A stretch of 32,206 nt of DNA from Leptolyngbyaceae cyanobacterium SM2_5_2 (GTDB lineage Bacteria > Cyanobacteriota > Cyanobacteriia > Phormidesmidales > Phormidesmidaceae), in assembly GCA_012031045.1 (NCBI GenBank), contig JAAUUR010000004.1, positions 1 through 32,206 on the forward strand. The letters run 5' to 3'. The position numbers and the translations under genes are program-made. The notes under the pieces were generated by a model. That model had not been told where the DNA came from, searched no databases, and worked only from the letters and a program-made list of their open reading frames with translations. The number at the start of each line of letters is the position of its first letter. The stretch's first letter is position 1. Shown here piece after piece: positions 10,475 through 18,006 of the stretch.

Positions 10475-10777
10475 ATGGACGAACTACTTCGGCTGCTGAT
10501 TCAAATTCTGATTGCGATCGCCTGCGCCACCATTGCCACCATCTTGATTCCCCGCCAGATTCCCGGCAAAGCCCTCGGCCTAGTGCTGATTGGCCTAGCC
10601 GGTGTGTTTTTAGGCGAGTGGATGGCCAATTACCTATTGCGCCAGTACAACCTCACCTTTCCCTGGCTCACCTGGGCCTTTCAGGATGTCCCCATCGTGC
10701 CTTCGGTAGTGGGGTCGATGATTGTACTGTACCTGGTGACGGCCTTTCTGAGTTGGGGCCGCTACGGTAATCGTTAG
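10475..10777 (+). CDS. Small membrane protein, GlsB/YeaQ/YmgE-like (transglycosylase-associated)
   Basis: 100 aa, three hydrophobic segments; IPRQIPGKALGLVLIGLAGVFLGEW. Confidence 0.55.
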   Translation: MDELLRLLIQILIAIACATIATILIPRQIPGKALGLVLIGLAGVFLGEWMANYLLRQYNLTFPWLTWAFQDVPIVPSVVGSMIVLYLVTAFLSWGRYGNR

Positions 10778-10823
10778 GGCGAGTTGGATGAGCTGAGCCC
10801 TCGATTAGGTTAAGACTCGTGGT

Positions 10824-11489
10824 TTAAGACTCGGATTTGGAGGCTGTCTGCCCCAAACGAGGTTCTGTACCCGCCAGCAACCGCTCAATGTTGCCGCGGT
10901 GGCGCAGGATGACATAGGCCCCACCCAAGGCCGCAAGCACCACGTAGGCCAGGGGTTGAGCCGTCATTACCATCAGCACCAGGGTGGCGGCGGCAGCCAG
11001 GATGGAACTGAGGGACACAATCCGGCTGAGCGCTAGGGTAATCCCAAACACGCCTAAGGCCCCCAGGGCCACGGGCCAGGCCAGAGCGAACAGCACGCCC
11101 AGCCCGGTGGCTACAGATTTACCGCCACTAAACCCCAACCACACCGACCGACTGTGTCCTAACAGCGCCATTAGCCCCGCTAGCATCTCTAGCCACGGTT
11201 GCCAGCCTGAAGTAACCAAGCTTTCGCCAAAGGCCGCCAGCAGCTCTGGAAATAGCGCTCTAGCCAGTACTACAGCCAGCACTCCTTTAAGTAAATCCAC
11301 CAGAAAAACCACCAGGGCTGGCCCCTTACCCACCGTGCGGAGGACATTGGTGGCGCCGGTACTGCCAGACCCATGTTGTCGAATGTCAATGCCTTTTAGC
11401 CCTTTGGCCATAACGTAACCGGTTGGGATAGAGCCCAGCAGGTAGGCCACAACCAGTAGGCCCAGCATCCCTAACATCACCATGCCCAA
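10824..11489 (-). CDS. plsY: Glycerol-3-phosphate acyltransferase PlsY
   Basis: YLLGSIPTGYVMAKGLKGIDIRQHGSGSTGATNVLRTVGKGPALVVFLVDLLKG; GHSRSVWLGFSGGKSVATGLGV; RHRGNIERLLAGTEPR. Confidence 0.95.
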   Translation of the reverse strand: MGMVMLGMLGLLVVAYLLGSIPTGYVMAKGLKGIDIRQHGSGSTGATNVLRTVGKGPALVVFLVDLLKGVLAVVLARALFPELLAAFGESLVTSGWQPWLEMLAGLMALLGHSRSVWLGFSGGKSVATGLGVLFALAWPVALGALGVFGITLALSRIVSLSSILAAAATLVLMVMTAQPLAYVVLAALGGAYVILRHRGNIERLLAGTEPRLGQTASKSES

Positions 11490-11668
11490 CCCCTCTCAAG
11501 ATGCTTACCAGTAACAGTTTAGGGTGAAACCCCACCCACTCATTCAGACCCATCACAAAATCCATCACGCCAACTGATGCCCTCTCCCATTGATGCCCTA
11601 TCACCCCGACTTGAGGTGTCTGACTATCGGGTCTGAGCGGAATACGGCCTACCCGACCCAAAACGACG

Positions 11669-12286
11669 TTATTGGCAGTCCAACGAGCTAAAGACCTGGT
11701 CAGCGTTCTCTTGGGCGGTGTCTCCGTGGGCCAAAATCCAGGCAAAGCGGGTGGTGTTGTTATACGCCACCAGGGTTAGCAAACTGGTGGCGTTGTAAGC
11801 GGTTTGGCCATCCTGAAAGCTTCCTGACTGAATCAGCACCGACACGGGCTGATCGCAGAGGGTGCGGTCTTCCGTGCGCTGTTCGTTGAGTTGATAGCTA
11901 CCCTCTACGGTCATGTTGTCCCGAAAGGACTCCACCAGAGATTTTTGATCCGCCGGATTTTGTAAGTAATTTGGCAACTTGCCCATGGTCAACAACACGG
12001 AGGGCGGCGAGCCTGGCCCAGCGACCTGGGTCACCTCCATACCAAATAGCGCCATATCAAAAATGCCCTGGCTTTCTGGCAGCGTGTAAGTAAATAGGGC
12101 ATTGCCATCCGTCTGGACGGTCTCAGGGCCAACTCCAAATCGCGTATTGCGGCTCACCAACAGGGCTAGAGCCGCCATCAGCAACAGCGGCAAGACCAGG
12201 CAGCCGATACAGCCCGTGGCCAGTATCCACTTGGCTGGGCCGCCGCTGCTAGACGAGTCAGGTGGTAGTTGATGCGAGTCTGACAT
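11669..12286 (-). CDS. Hypothetical single-pass membrane protein
   Basis: 205-aa ORF with one N-terminal TM segment (ILATGCIGCLVLPLLLMAALALLV); no family recognised. Confidence 0.65.
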   Translation of the reverse strand: MSDSHQLPPDSSSSGGPAKWILATGCIGCLVLPLLLMAALALLVSRNTRFGVGPETVQTDGNALFTYTLPESQGIFDMALFGMEVTQVAGPGSPPSVLLTMGKLPNYLQNPADQKSLVESFRDNMTVEGSYQLNEQRTEDRTLCDQPVSVLIQSGSFQDGQTAYNATSLLTLVAYNNTTRFAWILAHGDTAQENADQVFSSLDCQ

Positions 12287-12406
12287 AGCACGGCCTGAGT
12301 CAGGATATTACGACCATTATCATAGGTGCTGGTTCTATTGAACTTATAGCCTTTAGCCAGGATTAATTCGTTGCTTCTCTACTGCTCGATTCCTAGCGAG
12401 TCGCCT

Positions 12407-14074
12407 CTAAAATCGCACCATTAAACTCGCGGCAATGGCCTGAAACACCGTGGCAAAGGCATAGGTACCCGCGTAGCCAATGGTTGGAATAGAACTCTTG
12501 GCATCCGTGCTAACGGCGGCCATAGCCGGAGTACAGGTGACTGACCCGGTAGCCGCTCCCAATAGCAGGGCCGGGTTCATGTGGCCCACTCGGCGACCAT
12601 AGAGGTAGGCCGCCAGCACTGGCAGCGTAGCGATGAACGCACTGCATAGCAGAATCATTGGCCCCGTAGTGCGCATGGCGTTGACCAGGCCATGACCGGC
12701 TTCCACGCCGACGCCCGCCAAAAAAAACAGTAGCCCCATCTCCTTAAACACCCACAGAGTCGCCGGGGGCACCCGGCCAAAGGTAGGATGCACAGAGCGT
12801 AAATAGCCCAACAAAATACCCACCAGCAACAGCCCGCCAGCTGTGCCCAGACCCAAGGTAAAACCGCCGATTTTGAGACTAATCTGGCCAATCAAAAAAC
12901 CGCCGACAATGCCTGCGGCAAAGGTGACCAGGTCGGTGGCGTTGACATTCTCCTCAACATGGCCGAGTTGCTTGGTCAGGGCGTGAAGTCGAGATTTTGG
13001 CCCCGTCAGCGTCAGCACGTCGCCCCGCTCTAACACCAAGCCAGGGGCCACCGGGAACTCAATGCCACCGCGACTCAAGCGCGTAGGATAACAGGCGTAT
13101 TGCTCAGTAAAGCCCGCTTCGCCCATGGTTTTACCCACCCACTCCGAGTTGGTAATGGTGACCTCCTGGTTGGTGATGGTGAAGGTGAGCAGGTCTTCGT
13201 CTTCAATTTCATTGCCAAAGAGTTCATCTAACAAATCCTGCCGCTTGATGCGACCCCAAACGGCCACCCCGTCCTCAGCCTGGAGGATAGTTTCACCGTC
13301 AAACTCAATCAGGTTACCCTTGCGCTTGAGTTTAATGATTGAACAGCCGGTTTTCTCCTGCACTGAAGCGAGCGGCAAACCCACCAGGTGATCCTTGGCC
13401 ACTCGATAAGCGCGGCGGGTTAGCTGCCAGTCGGCCCTGGTTTGAACGTCGCCTTCTACCACATGCTTTTCCTGAGCAGCTCGATGAGCTTCGGCCCTAA
13501 GGTCAAACCGAAATAGCTTGGGCATACCTCGTGCCAGCAATAGCACCAGCACATCGCCAATTAAAAAGGTAATGGCATAGCTCACGCTAATATTGCTGAG
13601 AATGCCATCCGTAGTTGCCGAACCCGGCAATCGTAGGGTTCCAGAGGAGGCCGTATCTAAAGCGGCCGCCACCCCTGCCGGACTGGTTAACGACCCGGCC
13701 AAAAGCCCCGCCGCCACCCCTGGCTCAAACTGAAAGATGGCCTGACAGAGTAGCGTCAGCAAAAAGCCAGCGACTGTGGCGATCGCCGCTAGCATTACAT
13801 AGCTCACCCCGTCAGCCAGTACCACAGTAAAAAAAGCTGGCCCCGCCTGAAACGCCACCGCATAAAGAAACAAAAACAGGCCAATGGTTTCAATTCCTGG
13901 CAACACCGTGAACCCGAGGTGGCCGAAAATTAGCCCGGCAATTAACATACCTGGTGGTGCGCCCAGATCCAGCGGCCCAATGCGCAGGCGACCAATCAGG
14001 TAAGCCAGAGCCAGCAGCACAAACAGCACAACCTCTGGGTGGTCTTTAAGTAGCAACGCCAAATCTAGGGTCAT
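12407..14074 (-). CDS. Putative transporter of the aspartate:alanine exchanger / YidE-YbjL type with internal TrkA-C domains
   Basis: Two hydrophobic halves (GLLAGSLTSPAGVAAALDTA / LLLGAATGSVTCTPAMAAV) flanking two RCK_C-like segments (DHLVGLPLASVQEKTGCSIIKLKRKGNLIEF; LVLERGDVLTLTGPKSRL). Confidence 0.8.
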   Translation of the reverse strand: MTLDLALLLKDHPEVVLFVLLALAYLIGRLRIGPLDLGAPPGMLIAGLIFGHLGFTVLPGIETIGLFLFLYAVAFQAGPAFFTVVLADGVSYVMLAAIATVAGFLLTLLCQAIFQFEPGVAAGLLAGSLTSPAGVAAALDTASSGTLRLPGSATTDGILSNISVSYAITFLIGDVLVLLLARGMPKLFRFDLRAEAHRAAQEKHVVEGDVQTRADWQLTRRAYRVAKDHLVGLPLASVQEKTGCSIIKLKRKGNLIEFDGETILQAEDGVAVWGRIKRQDLLDELFGNEIEDEDLLTFTITNQEVTITNSEWVGKTMGEAGFTEQYACYPTRLSRGGIEFPVAPGLVLERGDVLTLTGPKSRLHALTKQLGHVEENVNATDLVTFAAGIVGGFLIGQISLKIGGFTLGLGTAGGLLLVGILLGYLRSVHPTFGRVPPATLWVFKEMGLLFFLAGVGVEAGHGLVNAMRTTGPMILLCSAFIATLPVLAAYLYGRRVGHMNPALLLGAATGSVTCTPAMAAVSTDAKSSIPTIGYAGTYAFATVFQAIAASLMVRF

Positions 14075-14117
14075 AGCCAGCGGTGGGAGAGACTGCCCCT
14101 ACTATCCCTTGCCTGTA

Positions 14118-15056
14118 CTAACCTGGGGTTAAGCTCTGACCCATAGGCGATGGCGATAATAACAACTCAACTAATTTTTGGCTGATTGGAAAGCCGGTAA
14201 CCTTCTCAAAATGCAAAAACATGGGGCTGGGGTTCGCTTCTAAAAAGGTATAGTCCTCCCCAGGGGTAAGTCGCCAGTCAATGGCTGTCCAGGTTAACAA
14301 CAGGGCACGGGCAATCTGGCGGGATTGCTCAACTATATCCTCTGGTAACGAATGGGGAATCAGGTGGGCGGCTGCGTCTGTTCTAAAATCTAAATCTGGA
14401 GACTGAATCTCCGCAGAATAAACCTCATCACCCATCACATAGGTGCGAATATTTGTGCCTGGGACGTAGGCTTGAATGGTCACAGGAGATAGCTTTAACA
14501 CGTTGTGTAAACGCTCAGATTGCAAGTGCTTGTCAGTAACAAATTGGGTATGGGCACCGCCATAAACTGGCTTAAAAATAAGCTGGTCATAACGCTGGGC
14601 AAAGGCTTGAATTTGCCCAGGACAGTTACTTACCAACGTAGCCGGAATTCTAACCCCAAGCTGATGCACGGTGGCCAACTGACGCGGTTTTTCTCGATGA
14701 AACTGAAACGCTGACCAGGAATTGATCCAGCGGATCGAGTCTATCTGTAACCAGGTTCGTAGCAGGCCCATCGTGTCGTTAACGGCAATGTGGTGGGGGT
14801 AGGCGTTACCCCCGTTGGGCACGCGCGCATCTAAGAGTTGCCGCCAGTAAACGCTGCTCACTTCTGCCGCAGTCAGGCATTTACCAGTGGGCAATGTCAT
14901 TACGCCATGGCCCCTAGCCGGTTCCCAGGTGAGCTGCATTTGGCTCGGCATGCGGCTCGTATCCCAGTAGTAGACCTCTTGGCCAGCGGCCTCCAATGCC
15001 CTGTGTATGTGGGCCGCATGGGCATCGGAGACCGTACCGAGAACTAGAGTAATCAC
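14118..15056 (-). CDS. ATP-grasp ligase, probable graspetide (omega-ester/amide peptide) macrocyclase; start probably GTG at 15056, as the longer ORF overlaps the precursor gene
   Basis: VITLVLGTVSDAHAAHIHRALEAAGQEVYYWDTSRMPSQMQLTW...VYWRQL; QLIFKPVYGGAHTQFV; NIRTYVMGDEVYSAEIQS; WTAIDWRLTPGEDYTFLEANPSPMFLHFEKVTGFPISQKLVELL (MvdC/MvdD/PsnB-like ATP-grasp features); 11 nt downstream of a repetitive precursor ORF. Confidence 0.85.
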   Translation of the reverse strand: MITLVLGTVSDAHAAHIHRALEAAGQEVYYWDTSRMPSQMQLTWEPARGHGVMTLPTGKCLTAAEVSSVYWRQLLDARVPNGGNAYPHHIAVNDTMGLLRTWLQIDSIRWINSWSAFQFHREKPRQLATVHQLGVRIPATLVSNCPGQIQAFAQRYDQLIFKPVYGGAHTQFVTDKHLQSERLHNVLKLSPVTIQAYVPGTNIRTYVMGDEVYSAEIQSPDLDFRTDAAAHLIPHSLPEDIVEQSRQIARALLLTWTAIDWRLTPGEDYTFLEANPSPMFLHFEKVTGFPISQKLVELLLSPSPMGQSLTPG

Positions 15057-15067
15057 GGACTTAAGCC

Positions 15068-15391
15068 CTAATGTAGGTAATCTCCCCCCTCTTCTCCAAC
15101 GGCTAAGGTCGTTACTTCTGGGGGATGGGGCCACGGGCCACCGCCTTCTTCACCCAAAGCCTTGGTGGTGACTTCTGGGGGGTGAGGCGGGCAAATAGGC
15201 TTGGGAAAAGGCCAGGGCTTGGGCCTGGGATGTGGGCGGGAAGGGCCGTGGCCACCTTCCTCACCCAAAGCTAGCGTAGTGGCCCAAAATCCACCGCCGA
15301 TTTGTTCAGCCTCATCGTTGGGTAGTGAGTCTTCAAATTCCAAATCCTGAGCGAGTAGTTCATCAAAGCTTAAATCAAAGGGATGTCGCAT
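15068..15391 (-). CDS. Graspetide precursor peptide (plesiocin-like, three TTxxxxEE cores) with GG-type leader
   Basis: MRHPFDLSFDELLAQDLEFEDSLPNDEAEQIGGG|FWATTLALGEEGGHGPSRPHPRPKPWPFPKPICPPHPPEVTTKALGEEGGGPWPHPPEVTTLAVGEEGGDYLH; three TTxA[LV]GEEGG repeats, acidic leader, adjacent ATP-grasp ligase. Confidence 0.85.
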   Translation of the reverse strand: MRHPFDLSFDELLAQDLEFEDSLPNDEAEQIGGGFWATTLALGEEGGHGPSRPHPRPKPWPFPKPICPPHPPEVTTKALGEEGGGPWPHPPEVTTLAVGEEGGDYLH

Positions 15392-15495
15392 AGCTTATAC
15401 CTCGTCGAGGAATAATACTCAACACCCTTAACATTAGAATGAAGCGATTATTCATACAGGCCAAGTTGGCAATTCTTACATAACTTAATCTTGCA

Positions 15496-16269
15496 TCAAT
15501 TTTGTAATGAGCTGCCATTGTTAGATACTACAGATTCCTCACTATGAATTAGGTAGTTGAGTTCACTTTCTAGCCATTCATCAAACAGTTGGTTTAAGAT
15601 CGTTTGCCGCACATCAGGAGTCAATTCTGCTGGTATAAAGTCTTCTACCATAATCAGTTCAAAATCATTGTCAATCTGCATTGGGCCGATCACCTCGTGC
15701 GGCGTTGCGCCAAAAACCCTGGCGGCAACATCGGGCTTTAGCTGCCAGCGAGATACTTTGCCCTCAAAACCACAGGCTAGGCGTCTGCGTTCATCAATAT
15801 CGTAGAGATGAGCGGCCTCAAAAAAGCTGATTTCTTCCTCTTCAACCTGATAAAAAATCTACTGGGCCAAAGCATGGTAAGGCACCACAATGCGATAGAG
15901 AATGGCCTGCTCATGCTGAACTTTGTTTTGGGCAAAATAGGTTTCAACCTGCTGGCTGAATAAATGCTCGACCAGTTTTTGAGTGAGCAAGCGTTCTTGA
16001 AGGCCCGTTTCCCAATCGTCAGGGGTGAGTAACTGCTCATCTAACCACTCAAAGGTTTGAGCCGCGCTCTCTAGTTTGTGGTCATACCTGAATTGGTCGG
16101 CAGCGGCTTGAATTTCCTCCGGGGTTACGGTAATGCCGCGCTCCTGGGTAACCCGGTCAACAATATGCCGGTGGGCAATCTTCTGATAGACGTCCTTAAT
16201 TTGAACCTCTTGCTTCAGGTAAGCTACAACGTCATTAGATTTGATAGATAAGCCGCTTAGCCGCACCAT
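15496..16269 (-). CDS. SurA/PpiC-like peptidyl-prolyl isomerase family protein interrupted by an in-frame TAG (15859-15861)
   Basis: MVRLSGLSIKSNDVVAYLKQEVQIKDVYQKIAHRHIVDRVTQERGITVTPEEIQAAADQFR...YHALAQ*IFYQVEEEEISFFEAAHLYDIDERRRLACGFEGKVSRWQLKPDVAARVFGATPHEVIGPMQIDNDFELIMVEDFIPAELTPDVRQTILNQLFDEWLESEL; both halves in the same frame. Confidence 0.78.
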
Positions 16270-16398
16270 GGAACCTTTTCAGATTGACAGCTTTATGGAA
16301 TCTTTATATACAAAATACCATCTCTTTATCCAATTTATCTGCCAATCTTGCCAGGATTCTTGAGTATTAAGGTTTCTTGCGGGCAGACGTTCCTTTTG

Positions 16399-16959
16399 CT
16401 ACCCAGGAATAGAAAAAATCAGGTAATCAGCCGATAGAATAATGGTATTAGAAGTATCCAGGATATTTAAGGCCGTGCCCTCTATTTTCCCCAGTCTCAA
16501 CCGCCATAATAGCCATGCCGTCAAGCTGGTTATTACGATCAATATCAGCGGGATACCGGGAAATTTTACTGAATGAAACTTCAGCAGGTAGTTGCAAAAG
16601 ATGACCCTGCCCAGGGGACTGGCAGATAGTTCTCCAGCGAAATACATTGCAGTGGTGGAAGCATTGAATTCCATTCACGCAAACTATAACGGCTACGATT
16701 TTCAACTATCCATTGAGCAAGCGGTCGTAGCCTCGTCATCGGTAGCCTGGGCACGGGCTTTGACCTGCGCTGACTGCGCTCCAGCCACAATAACTGCTTT
16801 CTCACTGTGGCTAATTTCGCCACTGGCCGACCGTGCCCAGGATTGAGCCCTAACTTCTGCACCCTGCTGAGTTACCCGAGACACGGCTCGGCTGGAGGAT
16901 TGAGCCGTGTCTCGGCTTGAGGCGATAGATTTTGACTGAGACGAATTTATAGCCGCCAT
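16399..16959 (-). pseudogene. Degraded Ser/Ala-rich N-terminus plus FG-GAP/VCBS-like fragments, probably a decayed paralogue of the adjacent FG-GAP gene
   Basis: MAAINSSQSKSIASSRDTAQSSSRAVSRV... stops at 16702; later fragments in different frames read ISRYPADIDRNNQLDGMAIMAVETGEN and EGTALNILDTSNTIILSADYLIFSIPG, resembling FG-GAP repeat pieces. Confidence 0.45.
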
Positions 16960-16975
16960 GTTCCCTTCTCCCTTT

Positions 16976-17928
16976 CTAAACGGTGATTTGCCAGCTACTA
17001 TCAAATGCTCCTTCAACTTCTCCACCACCTATCATTTGGTTGCCCTGCATCAACCAGATCACGGTTTTACCTGTAGTGTCCCGCCAGAGGAGGTCAGCAA
17101 ATCCATCGGTATTAAAATCGCTGACTCCAACGACAGTCCAGGCAGAACCTGCTGGCGCATCAATCATCAACACCTCGCCGGTCGGTTGGGAATTTTCCAT
17201 CAGCCAGACCGTCAGAACATCTGAGTTGGCGTCTTGCCACACAATATCGTCAGAGCCGTCGCTATTAAAGTCACCAGCTCCGCCGATAGACCAATTTTCT
17301 CCTGCCACAGGGCTCAGCAGAATGCTATCTGAGGCTTGTCCCTGATCGTTCATGAGCCAGAGGGCGGTTTCGCCAGTCTGGCCATTTCGCCAGAGAATAT
17401 CGGCCTTGCCATCGTTGTCGAAGTCGCTGGTGGCGGCAACAGACCAAGCGGGGCCAGGGTTGGTGCTAAGAGTCGTTAAAGATGCCGCATTCTGAATGCC
17501 GGAAATTACCAACTCGCCCGTGGTTTGTTCTTGCCAGAGAATGTCCAGTTCCCCATTACCATCAAAATCAGCGGTGCCGGTCATCATCCAGTTTGCACCT
17601 AAGTTGAAGGTGAGCTGATAGGTGCTGGTTGGTACTGCACTATCCATGAACCAGAGGTAACATCTCGCCAGTCATAGCATTGCGCCATAGGATTAAATCC
17701 TCAGCATCTCCAGCCAGCTGCGGCAGAGGTAGTGACTCCCTGTTCCGAAGCACTGGCGCTGGCGCTGGCCCCGGCTGAAGTTCCACCAGGGACAAATGTA
17801 GAGTCTTGACTGGTACTGGTTTGGCCATTCGCTCCTGTGGCGGTGGAACGGCTGCTGGCACCGGCTCCCTGTGGCCCAGCATAGCTACTGGATTGACTAG
17901 AAGCACTAGACGACGTGGACTGGCTCAT
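16976..17928 (-). CDS. Ser/Ala-rich N-terminus + FG-GAP/VCBS-type repeat protein, interrupted by two apparent +1 frameshifts (~17716 and ~17659)
   Basis: MSQSTSSSASSQSSSYAGPQGAGASSRST... then DLILWRNAMTGEM then (Y)LWFMDSAVPTSTYQLTFNLGANWMMTGTADFDGNGELDILWQEQTTGE...SVAATSDFDNDGKADILWRNGQTGETALWLMN...GAGDFNSDGSDDIVWQD...GVSDFNTDGFADLLWRDTTGKTVIWLM. Confidence 0.75.
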
Positions 17929-18006
17929 CGGGAAACCTCCTGGTAACGGGATCGTGTATTACTGGAATGTTGAGGGAATCAAGCCAGACATTCGGCCTTC
18001 ACGGGG

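Noticed and set aside
10984-11418. Plus-strand 144-aa ORF inside plsY
   Set aside because: Shadow ORF antisense to plsY with Pro/Ser/Ala-rich composition typical of antisense GC-rich frames.
11386-11745. Minus-strand 119-aa ORF between plsY and the membrane protein
   Set aside because: Overlaps both neighbouring genes, no domain; likely intergenic noise.
15068-15391. DNA-level repeats of the precursor gene considered as a CRISPR or minisatellite
   Set aside because: Only three imperfect copies with unequal spacing, and they encode in-frame TTxAxGEEGG cores; coding explanation is better. No CRISPR array was found in the window.
15859-15861. TAG as evidence for stop-codon recoding
   Set aside because: A single site, with many other apparent sequence errors/decay in the window; other genes do not show in-frame TAG as sense.
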